Counted from the stretch's first letter, positions 10,998 through 20,085 are shown. The stretch: DNA of 64,000 nt from Sva-07 sp035527095 (GCA_035527095.1 DATLBC010000138.1:42918-106917); one strand, 5' to 3'. Numbers and translations: made by a program. Notes: generated by a model from the sequence alone, not told the origin.

Positions 10998-12146
10998 TCA
11001 GCCCCCGCTGACCGACTGGCTTCCGTCGATGATCGCCTGACGGATCTCGTCGATCGCAGCCTTGGTCTCGTCGCTCACGATGCTGTCGAACTCGTGGAAC
11101 TCGGAGATGTCGACGCCTTCGTTGTTGAGGAACCCGCGGGTGACGCCACCCTCGAAGGAGCCGGCCTTGGCGGCGGCGATCGAGTCGGCAACGCCAAGGG
11201 CCATCTTCTTCTCGACCGAGGTCAGCCAGAGATCGGCGTACTCAGGCGCGGAGATGAATGCATCGGTGTCGACACCGATCAGCGCACCGAAGGTGCCTGC
11301 GGTTGCGCCCATTCCCATGTCCTGCATCGCGGCGCCGGCGCCGAGGTTGATCTGACCGCCGACCGGCATGATGACGTCTGCGCCCTCGTCGAGGAGGCTC
11401 TGTGCCGTCGAGCGGGCGATGTCGAGGTCGGTGAAGTCACCGGTGAACAGGCCGGTGTCCGGGTTGGCCGGATCCCAGCCGAGCACCTGGACGTCGGTGC
11501 CGTTGACCTCGTTGTAGTGCTGGACGCCATAGTAGAAGCCGTCCATGAAGATCGAGACGGTCGGGAAGTTGGCGCCGCCGAAGGTGCCGACCACGCCGGT
11601 CTCGCTCACCGAGGCAGCGACGTAGCCGGCGAGGAACGCAGCTTCGTCGGTCTGGTAGGTGAGCTCCTGGACGTTCTCGAACGTCACGTCGGTCGGTGGG
11701 TCGGTCGAGAAGTCGGCGAAGTCGACGTCGACGATGGTCCAGGTGATGTCGGTGTTCGCCGGAGCGTTCTCCTGGGTGACGGCGTCGAGCGCGAAGCCGA
11801 CGGTCACGATGTGCTCGCAGCCCTGGCTGATCATCTGGTCGATGTTCGGCTGCCAGTCGGCTTCGACGTCGGACTCGAGGTAGAACGAATCGGGCTCGGC
11901 GGCCGCGTCACCGGTCTCGATGGCGTCGAGCACACCCTGCCACGCGGTGGCATTGAAGCTCTTGTCGTCGATGCCGGCGAGGTCGGTGACGAGGCAGGTC
12001 TTCAGGCCTTCGCCGCTGGCAGCGTCGCCGCCGTCGGTGGTCTCGCTCGAGTCGCCGCTGTCGCTACTGGAGTCGTCGCTTCCGCATGCTGCGAGGCCGA
12101 GTGCGGCGATGACGCCGACGGCGAGCAGCTTCTTGCTCTTGATCAT
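10998..12146 (-). CDS. BMP-family (Med/PnrA-like) nucleoside-binding lipoprotein
   Basis: The 382-residue protein has a lipoprotein signal ending in the lipobox LAAC at about residue 21, then a Ser/Asp/Gly-rich linker and a basic-membrane-protein domain. Signature segments are LVTDLAGIDDKSFN near the N-terminus of the mature protein, and FLAGYVAA. PnrA-type proteins bind purine nucleosides outside the cell and feed an ABC importer, which is encoded directly downstream here. The Shine-Dalgarno sequence AAGGGGAG (12150-12157) sits just before ATG 12146. Confidence 0.93.
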   Translation of the reverse strand: MIKSKKLLAVGVIAALGLAACGSDDSSSDSGDSSETTDGGDAASGEGLKTCLVTDLAGIDDKSFNATAWQGVLDAIETGDAAAEPDSFYLESDVEADWQPNIDQMISQGCEHIVTVGFALDAVTQENAPANTDITWTIVDVDFADFSTDPPTDVTFENVQELTYQTDEAAFLAGYVAASVSETGVVGTFGGANFPTVSIFMDGFYYGVQHYNEVNGTDVQVLGWDPANPDTGLFTGDFTDLDIARSTAQSLLDEGADVIMPVGGQINLGAGAAMQDMGMGATAGTFGALIGVDTDAFISAPEYADLWLTSVEKKMALGVADSIAAAKAGSFEGGVTRGFLNNEGVDISEFHEFDSIVSDETKAAIDEIRQAIIDGSQSVSGG

Positions 12147-12351
12147 GTTCTCCCCTTCAGGATGAATGTGTTTGGCTTCATGATGCAGACCGACGCTGCG
12201 CGTCGCTCGTGTTCACGTGGCCAACAAGCTACCGTTTGGTAACGGACCTTTTGCGCCAAGGGTGCTGTCGTCGTCGTGGGCCACCCACTGCGGTGGCCCG
12301 ATCAGGGCCTGCCACCGTCGGCGAGGGTGCCGCCCGTATCCTGGGATTCCC

Positions 12352-13320
12352 GTGCCCTCGCCCTCTTCCACCCGTCGTCGCCGCAGCAGCCGGCGCTACG
12401 CGATTCGACGCATCGGCGCGCTCGCCATCGTGGTGTTGCTGGGATTCGGTGTGTTCCGCGGCGCGGGCGCCCTGCTCTCCGGCGGCGATGACGGCGTCGC
12501 CGACGCCGATGGAACGAGTGCAGGTGGATCGGCCCTCGACGATGGAGTCGAGACGGTCGGCGGTTCGCTCGAGCCCGACACAGCGCCCGACGACGTACTG
12601 CCCGACGACACACAGCCCGTCGACACCGAACCGGTCAACACCGGTCCGGCCACCGTGGCCGATCCGGCGACCGTGTTCATCGTCGGCGACAGCGACGCCG
12701 GCACGTTCGGTCCGTATCTGCAGACGCTGCTCGACGGAACAGGCGTGGTCGAGACCCAACTCGACTACAAGGTGTCGTCGGGACTCGCGCGGCCGGACTT
12801 CTTCGACTGGCCGGCCGAGATCGACACCAAGCTGCCCGAGGTGAACCCCGACATCGTGGTCGCGACCTTCGGCGGAAACGACGCCCAGGGCCTCGCTGTC
12901 GAGAGTGGCGAGTTCATCATCGGGGATCCGGTCGCGAACGAAGCCGAATGGACCGAGGAGTACCAGGAACGTGTTGGCGCCGTCATGGATCAGTTGATGG
13001 AAGGTGGCCGCACACTCATCTGGGTCGGGATCCCGAACGACGACAACCCCGACGTGACAGCACGCATGGCGATCCAGGACCAGGCGGCCAAGGCTGCGGC
13101 GGCCGAGCGCCCGGACGTGATCTTCATCGACACGTGGACGCGCTTCTCCGGGCGCGACGGCGGGTGGGCCGAGTTCGTGATCGACCCCCGCGACGGCGAG
13201 GGCAAAGACGTCCGCGCCGACGACGGGTTCCACCTCAATACGACCGGTGCCGAGATCCTCGCAATCGACATCGCCCAAGCCATTCGCGACACGCTGCGCG
13301 CCCAAGGCGCCGCAATCTGA
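12352..13320 (+). CDS. membrane-anchored SGNH/GDSL-type hydrolase (DUF459-like)
   Basis: The 322-residue protein starts with an Arg-rich cytoplasmic tail (STRRRRSSRRYAIRR), one transmembrane segment, an acidic Asp/Pro/Thr linker of about 60 residues, and then an extracytoplasmic SGNH domain. The nucleophile block reads IVGDSDAGTFG, block III reads FGGNDAQ, and the C-terminal Asp-His block reads DDGFHLNTTGAE. It probably removes or transfers acyl groups on an envelope component; the substrate is unknown. GTG 12352 was chosen because upstream in-frame codons are low-quality sequence. It is divergent from the importer operon across 205 bp. Confidence 0.8.
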   Translation: MPSPSSTRRRRSSRRYAIRRIGALAIVVLLGFGVFRGAGALLSGGDDGVADADGTSAGGSALDDGVETVGGSLEPDTAPDDVLPDDTQPVDTEPVNTGPATVADPATVFIVGDSDAGTFGPYLQTLLDGTGVVETQLDYKVSSGLARPDFFDWPAEIDTKLPEVNPDIVVATFGGNDAQGLAVESGEFIIGDPVANEAEWTEEYQERVGAVMDQLMEGGRTLIWVGIPNDDNPDVTARMAIQDQAAKAAAAERPDVIFIDTWTRFSGRDGGWAEFVIDPRDGEGKDVRADDGFHLNTTGAEILAIDIAQAIRDTLRAQGAAI

Positions 13321-13343
13321 CGACAACCGGGGTCATGACAACA

Positions 13344-13366
13344 CGGGTCAGACCCGCGATGTAATC
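13344..13366. repeat. copy of the GGGTCTGACCC dispersed palindrome
   Basis: The segment CGGGTCAGACCCG followed by CGATGTAATC lies in the 59-bp gap between two convergent genes. It shares the GATGTAATC arm with the perfect palindrome at 43956-43988. Here only one arm is well preserved, so it looks like a decayed copy; a terminator role is possible. Confidence 0.55.
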
Positions 13367-13379
13367 CGCTGCGTATTCC

Positions 13380-14165
13380 TTACTGTTGCTGGCCGCGGGC
13401 TTGGATGGCCTCGCGTCGTGCGGCGACGGCGTCGGGGCTGAAGCTGTTGCGCCGCCAGGCCCGGCTGTCGCGTGACTCGATCTCCCAGTGGTCGTCGTCG
13501 GTGGCGATCTGCGCATAGGTCGAGCGGATCTGTCGTACGCCCGGCTGATCATTGCCGATGATGTCGAGTGCCAGCTGTCGCGTGAAGGGCATCAGCTCGG
13601 CGTGAGCGACGACGTGGTTGACCAGGCCGAATGCCAACGCCTCGTCGGCGAGCATGAAGTTGCCTGTGAAGCTCATCTCACGAGCCCGCCGGATGCCGAT
13701 TGCCTCAGGCAACAACACCGTGAGGCCCCACCCGGGCATCACGCCGACCCTCGAATGGGTGTCGCCGAACTTGGCGTTCTCACTGGCGACGAGGAAGTCG
13801 CAGTTCAGCGCGTACTCCAGCCCGCCGGTGACCGCCACGCCGTTGACTGCGCCGATCAACGGCTTGGTCAACGTCGGGAACGGTCCGCGCACGCCGTAGC
13901 GGTTCGGGCTGCCGTCGGCTCCGGACCCACCGGCGAGGTTGCTGCCGTCGGTGCCGAGCTCCTTCAGGTCGAGCCCGGCGGTGAATGCCGGGTCGGTGCC
14001 GGTCAGGATGATCACGTCGACGTCGTCGTCGCCCTCTGCATCGAGCATCCGCTGCGGAATGCGCGCCAGCATGTCGCTCGTGAGCGCGTTGCGGGCCTCC
14101 GGACGATTGATCGTGATCGTTGCGATCCGATCGGACACTTCGTACAACACGTCGCTCTCAGCCAT
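13380..14165 (-). CDS. enoyl-CoA hydratase/isomerase-family protein (crotonase fold)
   Basis: The 261-residue crotonase-fold protein has the usual length. It has the CoA-binding/oxyanion segments FTAGLDLKEL and VNGVAVTGGLEYAL, and the first catalytic Glu is present (Glu117 in GGLEYAL). The position of the second catalytic Glu of true hydratases (before the PG motif) is occupied by other residues (THSRVGVMPG). It may therefore catalyse isomerisation or another CoA-thioester reaction rather than hydration. It is convergent with the SGNH hydrolase and has no metabolic partner nearby beyond the second crotonase at 15 kb. Confidence 0.88.
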   Translation of the reverse strand: MAESDVLYEVSDRIATITINRPEARNALTSDMLARIPQRMLDAEGDDDVDVIILTGTDPAFTAGLDLKELGTDGSNLAGGSGADGSPNRYGVRGPFPTLTKPLIGAVNGVAVTGGLEYALNCDFLVASENAKFGDTHSRVGVMPGWGLTVLLPEAIGIRRAREMSFTGNFMLADEALAFGLVNHVVAHAELMPFTRQLALDIIGNDQPGVRQIRSTYAQIATDDDHWEIESRDSRAWRRNSFSPDAVAARREAIQARGQQQ

Positions 14166-14203
14166 CCGGCGAGTCTCCCACCCACCGTTCGCTCACCCTG
14201 CAT

Positions 14204-14256
14204 CCGAAAAATGTGCACCACGCCGCCCCAGGCGGCGAGTCCCGCGCACATTTCGG
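14204..14256. repeat. hairpin repeat, CCGAAAAATGTGC family, copy 1
   Basis: CCGAAAAATGTGC (14204-14216) is the inverted partner of GCGCACATTTCGG (14244-14256), with a GC-rich loop that can itself pair (CGCCGCC with GGCGGCG). It lies in the 219-bp non-coding stretch between the crotonase and the next minus-strand gene. A second copy follows at 14276 and a third lies upstream of mfd at 57169. Confidence 0.75.
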
Positions 14257-14275
14257 GGGTGGTTGCGGTTGGCGA

Positions 14276-14328
14276 CCGAAATGTGCGCACCACGAGCCCA
14301 CCACCGCGACGTGCCGCACATTTTTCGG
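14276..14328. repeat. hairpin repeat, CCGAAAAATGTGC family, copy 2
   Basis: CCGAAATGTGCGC (14276-14288) and GCACATTTTTCGG (14316-14328) form arms of the same sequence family as copy 1, in tandem with it 72 bp on. The loop sequence differs, so arms are conserved and loops are not. The remaining bases up to 14384 are a G-rich run (GTGGGGGGGG) with no gene that I can see. Confidence 0.72.
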
Positions 14329-14384
14329 GATGTGGGGGATGTGGGGGGGGTCGAACGGGTTGGCCGTGGCCTGGTGTGCAGCGG

Positions 14385-15005
14385 TCAGTTGACGTCGTCA
14401 GCGGGGTGGAACTCGAGGGGGAGGTCGCCGAGCTTGACCAGCGTCGAGGCGATCCAGCCGCCGAGTGCGCCGAAGTGCTCGTCGAGCAGCGTGCTCGTGC
14501 CGTCGGCGACGGTCTCCTCGGCGAGTTCGTACAGGCCCTCGTAGGTGACCTCGGCGGCGTACTCCGTGCGCAGGTCGAGCGGATCGACTTCCGTGTCGGG
14601 ATGCGACGTCTCCGACGTCAATCCGGCGCGTTCGAGGCGATCGTCACCGACGAGCGGGCTCTGCTCGGGAACCGTCTTGTACAACACCGACGGATCTGCC
14701 GGCTCGGAGAGTCGCTGGATGCGCAGCACGATCTCCATCTCGATCGCCGGGCGCTTCTCGAGTTCCTCCTCGACGTACCACTGTCGGTAGGCCGCCTGGC
14801 TCCACGCAGGCCAGTCGAACGTGATGTGGGCGACCACCCGCGGCGGTTCGCCCTCGCCGGGCAGGCCGTAGCTCGTCTCCCACGTGAGGTCGCCGAGCAA
14901 CACATCGCTCTGGAAGTGCTCTTCGAACGCCTGGCGTTCGAGGAAGGCTGCCTCGAACGCATCTCGAAGCGCGCTGATGGCATCGGTGAAGACGTGGTCG
15001 AGCAT
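14385..15005 (-). CDS. conserved-looking protein of unknown function
   Basis: The 206-residue acidic soluble protein starts MLDHVFTDAISAL (ATG 15005). It has no signal peptide or membrane segment. It contains a beta-rich central part (GEPPRVVAHITFDWPAW) followed by helical, Glu-rich segments. I do not recognise a family. Base composition and codon use match the neighbours. It is divergent from the second crotonase, with 82 bp between the start codons that could hold shared promoters. Confidence 0.7.
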   Translation of the reverse strand: MLDHVFTDAISALRDAFEAAFLERQAFEEHFQSDVLLGDLTWETSYGLPGEGEPPRVVAHITFDWPAWSQAAYRQWYVEEELEKRPAIEMEIVLRIQRLSEPADPSVLYKTVPEQSPLVGDDRLERAGLTSETSHPDTEVDPLDLRTEYAAEVTYEGLYELAEETVADGTSTLLDEHFGALGGWIASTLVKLGDLPLEFHPADDVN

Positions 15006-15087
15006 GTGCGTCGTCAAGGCTAACCCACGGCGACCGAGACCCTCTTGGCAACGCGGCCGTCGGGCACCTCGTGCAACACTGGCGCGC

Positions 15088-15846
15088 ATGGCTGAACCAT
15101 TCGTGCTCACCGACGTCTCCGACGGCGTTGCGACGCTCACCTTGAACAACCCAGAGGAACGCAACACCCTGACCGCGCCCATGGTCGCTCAGATCCTCGA
15201 AGCGATGGACGCGTTCGAGGCAGACGAAGCCGTCGGCGCACTCGTCGTCACCGGCACGCCCCCGGCGTTCTGCGCCGGAGCCAATCTCGGCAACCTCGCC
15301 GAGGCGACGGGCGAGAGCCTCGGCACGATCTACGACGGGTTCCTCCGGATCGCTCGCAGCCCGCTGCCGACGCTCGCCGCCGTCAATGGAGCTGCGGTGG
15401 GTGCCGGGATGAACCTGGCGCTCGGATGTGATGTCCGCCTGGTGGCCGACTCCGCCAAGCTCGACACTCGCTTCTTGCAGCTCGGCATCCATCCTGGTGG
15501 CGGCCACACATGGATGCTGCGCAGAATCGTCGGCCCGCAGGCGGCGATGGCGGCGGTCGTGTTCGGCCAGGTCCTCGACGGCAAGGAAGCCGAGCGCATC
15601 GGTCTCGCGTATCGCTCCGTTCCCGCCGATTCGCTGCTCGAAGCGGCCCACGAGTTCGCCGCGAAGGCGGCGGCGGCGCCACGGGAGTTGGCGATCGTCA
15701 CCAAGCAGACGATCCAGGCCATGGCGAACGTCGACGACCATCCGGCTGCAGTCGCCCGGGAACTCGAACCGCAGCTGTGGAGCACGAAGCAGCCGTGGTT
15801 CGCGGAGCGCCTTGCCGCGCTCCAGGCACGCATCTCCAAGAAGTAG
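15088..15846 (+). CDS. crotonase-fold protein lacking both hydratase glutamates
   Basis: The 252-residue enoyl-CoA hydratase/isomerase-family protein starts MAEPFVLTDVSDG. The oxyanion-hole segments are intact (FCAGANLGNL, VNGAAVGAGMNLALGCD), but the residue equivalent to the first catalytic Glu is Asn109 and the second Glu site is also replaced (FLQLGIHPGGG). This subgroup is commonly annotated enoyl-CoA hydratase, yet hydration chemistry is doubtful. A thioesterase, isomerase or decarboxylase-like reaction is possible. ATG 15088 gives the standard N-terminus. Confidence 0.85.
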   Translation: MAEPFVLTDVSDGVATLTLNNPEERNTLTAPMVAQILEAMDAFEADEAVGALVVTGTPPAFCAGANLGNLAEATGESLGTIYDGFLRIARSPLPTLAAVNGAAVGAGMNLALGCDVRLVADSAKLDTRFLQLGIHPGGGHTWMLRRIVGPQAAMAAVVFGQVLDGKEAERIGLAYRSVPADSLLEAAHEFAAKAAAAPRELAIVTKQTIQAMANVDDHPAAVARELEPQLWSTKQPWFAERLAALQARISKK

Positions 15847-15849
15847 GGG

Positions 15850-18800
15850 TCAGGCCCTGGTTCGCTCCAGCGTGGCCAGGGCCGATCGGGTCTGTTCGAA
15901 GCGCTGGTCGTCATCGACCCACGTCGGGTCGAAGGCGGCCCGGTCGAGTTCGTCGGCGACCGTCCGTGCGATCCGACCGGACTCCGCTTCGGCGACGGTC
16001 GAGGCGATGAGCGGATTCGTCGCGACCACCGTGTCGGCCGGTACGTCGGCCAAGGCCTCGAATCGGTCCTGCAGGAGGCCCCACCGCCCACGTCGACGTC
16101 GGTAGCGGGCGAGCGCGATCAGTCGGACGCCCACCACCAGCGCTCCAGCTGCGAACAGCACCAGGGCGATCTCGATGCGATGCGACGAGATCGACGACAT
16201 CGAGGCGGCGATCAGGTCGCCGCCCACCGTGTCGCCGCCGGCGTCGGCCGCGAGGGGCACTTCGGCGGTCGGGTCGAACGACTGCCAGCCGGTCTGGGGA
16301 AACCAGACCTCGACCCAGGCGTGGGCATCGCTGCCCCGTACGTTCCACACGCCCGAGACTCGATCGCGTTCGCCGGGCACGTAGCCGGTTGCGAGGCGGG
16401 CCGGGACTCCCTGGCTTCGCAACATCACCGCGAGCGTCGATGCGATCTGCTCGCAGAACCCGAGCTGCGACTCGAACAGGAAGTCGTCCACTGCGTCGGC
16501 GCCGTCGGCGGGCACCGGCGCGTCGAGGTCGTACTCGGTGTTGGCGCCGAGCCACGCTTCGTAGGCCAGGATCGTGTCGTACGTGGACGCTCCCGGGGTG
16601 CGCAGCGACGTCGCAAGGTCGATCGTGCGCTGCGTCGTCGAAGCGGGCAGATCGAGGAACGGTTCGAGTTCGTCTCCGCCGGCCATCGCACGAAACCCGG
16701 CGAAGAACTCTCCCAGGTCTCCTTGGCTGCGCAGGATGTCGGCATCGACCTGCACTCGATCGGAGATCACCGTGTACACCGAACCGGCGGTCAGTGTGAC
16801 GTCCGAACGCAGCGCTCCGTCGGGGCGGGTCCACAGCGTGCCGTCGAAGATCACCTGTGCAGGCCGGGCCGCGGCGAACACCACGTTCGGCAGATCCTGC
16901 TCGACGAAATAGGTCTGCACGAGTTCGCTGCTCGGCACCGTCGAACCGAGCGCGTCGCCGACCGTCGCCGGAACGTCGATCACCGGACCGTTGCGAGGTT
17001 GGCCGAGTTGCGGCGAGACGGTCCAGGTTCGACCGTCGAAGTCGGTGAAGGTCTGGCCGCGCCAGAACGCCGGCTCCGGCGCCCGGACGCGCATCACGAT
17101 CTCATCGCCGAGGTCACCGCGGACGCTCGTGTCGAGCGAGTCGGTGAAGCCGGGGTAGCCGACGGTGGCGCCGATCGATCCGCGATCGGGAGCGCTGCCG
17201 TTCGGGTCGGCGGTCGAACTCGAGCCATCCGGTCCAGCGAGCCCACCGGGGGTGTCCACCGTCGGCGCGTCGACCGACAACGCTGGAAGCCCGAGCCGAG
17301 CCGGGCCGTCTGGGATCGGGACGAGGCTCAATACCGCCAGCGTTCCGAGGCCGATCGCAACGACCGACGCGAGTCGGCGTCCGGCGAGGTTCGCTGGACC
17401 GAGGCCGACCCGGGACGGAGTCGACCGAGTCGACCGAGCGGGCCGTGCCGCCCGGTCGGCGCCGCTGCCGGGCTGACGCATGGTCGTGAGCAGCGACACA
17501 GCGAACGGGACGCTCCAGGCTGCGAGCCACCAACCGATGCTCCCGTCGATGCGGAGGCCCGCGGCGTACGAGGCAAGCACGAACGTGATCGCGAGGTGGA
17601 CGCGCAACGTTCGGCGGTCGACCGTTTCGAAGCCATGGAGGACGACGAGCAACATCAACACGTTGGGCAACGGTCCGCGCAGCGCCGCCAGAAGCCCGTC
17701 GACCTCGGTGGCCTGCACTGCGATGGTGACGAGCGCGATGAGGATCGCGCCAACGATGGTCGCCTGCAGGATCAGCGGTCGTCGGCCACCACGTCGAGCG
17801 ACCCACAGAGAGACCACTGCTCCGGTTGCCAGCGCTGTGGCCATCAGCGCCAGCCGGGCCGTGGACCCGCCGAGCGCGCCGGCCAGCATCGCCATGCTCG
17901 CGAACGCGGCAACCGCGGCGGTCCATCGGGTCGGGCCTGTGATCACCGTCGGCGGCTTGGCCACTGCGGCTCGCAGCCGGATCGGCTGGTGCAGGAACTC
18001 CATGCGTCGCCGGTCGCGACCGGTCGGCGCGCTGAGTCGATCTCGGTCGGCTCGAGTCTGCGCAGCGATCGCTGACCATCGAGCGGCGTCGTCGGCGTCG
18101 TGCACGACGTGGAGTGCGTCATCGTTCGTTCGCACAGCGACGTCGTGACCGAGACGGCGCGCTTCATCGAGTGTCCAGCGAAGCCGGTCGGCGTCGGCGG
18201 TGTCGAGGTCGACGAGCCAGTGCTCGTCGACCACGGTGACTCGATCGTGCACGATCAACTCGTCGGTCCGCAGCGACGACGCCCAATGCACCGAGTTCGT
18301 CGAGTCGCCTCTCCGCCAGGGTCGCACACCGTCGATCTCGCCATGGTGGTTGCCGCGCGGGGCTGCGACCGATCCCTCCGTTGTCGCCGCGGTCGTCTCG
18401 ACCTCCAGCAGGGGGCCCCGGGCGTTCGGAGCCACGTGCAGCGGTTCGATGTCGATCGTCTCGGCGCGTTTCCACCAGATCAGGCCAGCAGGGCCGGCGA
18501 CGAACACAGACACCGTCAGGGCGGTGAGCACTCCGGCTGACTCGACGCGCACGGTGATGCTGTCGGTGGACGGCGGCGTTCCCGGAACGTTCGTGGCCTC
18601 GGCGACACTCACGACCGTGCCGTCGGTCGTCCTGAGCGTCACTCGGCGACGCTCGATCGAACGGGGCGATGTCGGCCCCTCGATGGTGACCAGCACCGAG
18701 AACTGCTCGCCGACCGTGACCACGGAGGGAGTGAGCGCAGCGCTCGTATGGACGGAGCGCGCCGACCACCAGCCGGCCATGATCTCGAAGACCATGGCAA

Positions 18801-18975
18801 CCAGCGTTGCGGCCAAGACGAGGATCACGGCGGTGGCCCCGGTCAGCCGGGCGATTGCGGCGCTGGCCAACCAAGCGCCGACCAACGAGCCCGTTCCAGG
18901 TGACCATCCGGTCGGTCGAACCCGGGCGACACCTGACGACGACGATGACTGCGCGGACCCGCCGATCGCTGGCAT
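15850..18975 (-). CDS. DUF58 domain fused to a transglutaminase-like (TgpA-type) membrane protein
   Basis: The uninterrupted 1041-residue frame joins two proteins that are usually separate. Residues 1-325 form a DUF58 protein: two N-terminal membrane segments, then the motif RRGDSTNSVHWASSLR. From about residue 345 come several membrane segments, an extracytoplasmic domain with a papain-like transglutaminase triad (Cys in GFCEQ about 838, His in DAHAWVEV about 883, Asp in SFDPT about 898), a last membrane segment and a cytoplasmic tail. Met325 (MEFLHQPIRLR) could act as an internal start for a separate TgpA-like product. It follows MoxR by 13 bp; MoxR-DUF58-transglutaminase is a widespread envelope operon of poorly known function. 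Confidence 0.85.
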   Translation of the reverse strand: MPAIGGSAQSSSSSGVARVRPTGWSPGTGSLVGAWLASAAIARLTGATAVILVLAATLVAMVFEIMAGWWSARSVHTSAALTPSVVTVGEQFSVLVTIEGPTSPRSIERRRVTLRTTDGTVVSVAEATNVPGTPPSTDSITVRVESAGVLTALTVSVFVAGPAGLIWWKRAETIDIEPLHVAPNARGPLLEVETTAATTEGSVAAPRGNHHGEIDGVRPWRRGDSTNSVHWASSLRTDELIVHDRVTVVDEHWLVDLDTADADRLRWTLDEARRLGHDVAVRTNDDALHVVHDADDAARWSAIAAQTRADRDRLSAPTGRDRRRMEFLHQPIRLRAAVAKPPTVITGPTRWTAAVAAFASMAMLAGALGGSTARLALMATALATGAVVSLWVARRGGRRPLILQATIVGAILIALVTIAVQATEVDGLLAALRGPLPNVLMLLVVLHGFETVDRRTLRVHLAITFVLASYAAGLRIDGSIGWWLAAWSVPFAVSLLTTMRQPGSGADRAARPARSTRSTPSRVGLGPANLAGRRLASVVAIGLGTLAVLSLVPIPDGPARLGLPALSVDAPTVDTPGGLAGPDGSSSTADPNGSAPDRGSIGATVGYPGFTDSLDTSVRGDLGDEIVMRVRAPEPAFWRGQTFTDFDGRTWTVSPQLGQPRNGPVIDVPATVGDALGSTVPSSELVQTYFVEQDLPNVVFAAARPAQVIFDGTLWTRPDGALRSDVTLTAGSVYTVISDRVQVDADILRSQGDLGEFFAGFRAMAGGDELEPFLDLPASTTQRTIDLATSLRTPGASTYDTILAYEAWLGANTEYDLDAPVPADGADAVDDFLFESQLGFCEQIASTLAVMLRSQGVPARLATGYVPGERDRVSGVWNVRGSDAHAWVEVWFPQTGWQSFDPTAEVPLAADAGGDTVGGDLIAASMSSISSHRIEIALVLFAAGALVVGVRLIALARYRRRRGRWGLLQDRFEALADVPADTVVATNPLIASTVAEAESGRIARTVADELDRAAFDPTWVDDDQRFEQTRSALATLERTRA

Positions 18976-18988
18976 CAGATCATCGCCA

Positions 18989-19939
18989 TCAGATCGTCGG
19001 TGGAGCGATCCCGGCGAGACAGTCGGCAACGAGCTCTCGTCCGATCTCGACGCTGACGTGAGTGCCCGCCACTCGGTGGGCGAGTGCCGGTCCGGCGGCG
19101 CGCACGATGTCGTCGGGCGTGATGAACGTTCGGTTCGACATGGCGGCGAACGCCCGAGCGAGAGCGACGACGGCCACGCCACCGCGAGTCGACGCGCCGA
19201 TGCGGATTGCTTGGTGCTGGCGGGTTGCTTGCAGCAGCTGCACGACGTAGCCGGCCACCGCGTCGCTGATCTGTACTCGGGCGACGACGTCGCGGGCGGC
19301 GCTGAGGTCGGTGAGCGTTGCGACCGGCTCGAGGGTGTCGAGCACCGATCGGCCCCGACGGCCGGTGAGCACCTCGAGTTCTGCCGATGCCGGCGCGCGC
19401 CCCGGGGTGACGACCGCGCGGAACCGGTCGAGTGAGCCGTCACCCAGCCCGTAGGTGCCGGCGATGTCGATCGGGTTCTGGGTGGCAACGATCATGAAGG
19501 GGTCGGGAAGCCGGTGCACGACGCCGTCCACCGTCACCGTTGCTTCTTCCGCCAACTCCAGCAGCGCTGACTGCGTGCGCGGTGTTGCTCGGTTCAGCTC
19601 GTCGAACACCACGATGTTGGCGAAAACGGGTCCGGGCCGGAACGTCATGCTGTCGGCGTCGAGTCGTCCGCTCGGCACCATCGAGCCGGTGATGTCGCCG
19701 GGGAGGAGGTCAGAGGTGCCTTGGATGCGGTGGAACGTGCCGCCGGTACTGCGGGCGATGACCTGGGCGAGCAGTGTCTTGCCGACGCCTGGGATGTCCT
19801 CGATCAGGAGGTGTCCACCTGAGAGGACCGTCGCGATCGCCACCTCGGCGATGTCGTGTTTGCCGGCGATCACCGCATCGATGTTCCGGACGAGTCGCGT
19901 ACCGAGGTCGGCCACCTGCCCGGTGTCGGGCGCGGTCAT
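18989..19939 (-). CDS. MoxR-family AAA+ ATPase
   Basis: The 316-residue AAA_3/MoxR ATPase has a Walker A EDIPGVGKTLL, Walker B NIVVFDELNRA and sensor 1 VATQNPIDIAG, and the C-terminal lid carries ASTRGGVAVVALARAFA. MoxR proteins act as chaperone-like ATPases with DUF58 or vWA partners, and the DUF58-transglutaminase gene follows 13 bp downstream. ATG 19939 (MTAPDTGQV) gives the normal distance to Walker A. The frame stays open upstream, so a slightly earlier start cannot be excluded. Confidence 0.9.
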   Translation of the reverse strand: MTAPDTGQVADLGTRLVRNIDAVIAGKHDIAEVAIATVLSGGHLLIEDIPGVGKTLLAQVIARSTGGTFHRIQGTSDLLPGDITGSMVPSGRLDADSMTFRPGPVFANIVVFDELNRATPRTQSALLELAEEATVTVDGVVHRLPDPFMIVATQNPIDIAGTYGLGDGSLDRFRAVVTPGRAPASAELEVLTGRRGRSVLDTLEPVATLTDLSAARDVVARVQISDAVAGYVVQLLQATRQHQAIRIGASTRGGVAVVALARAFAAMSNRTFITPDDIVRAAGPALAHRVAGTHVSVEIGRELVADCLAGIAPPTI

Positions 19940-20085
19940 GAGCGGCGGCGGCAACGTGTCCACGACGGGGATATCGGCACCGACCGCCGCATTCTTGACC
20001 TCGCTTCCGAGTCGCTCCCCGGGATCTACGTGACCAGGCGGCAACGAGGCCGAATCGCGCAGGATCGTTACACAAGACTCACGAC

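Noticed and set aside
12217..12351. N-terminal 45-codon extension of the SGNH hydrolase
   Set aside because: The extra residues (Cys/Arg/Pro-rich) do not look like protein, and the basic tail plus membrane helix expected at the N-terminus begins at GTG 12352.
18001..18003. Separate start of a TgpA-like gene at Met325 of the DUF58 fusion
   Set aside because: No stop codon separates the parts and no good Shine-Dalgarno precedes the codon; retained as a possible internal start in the feature text only.
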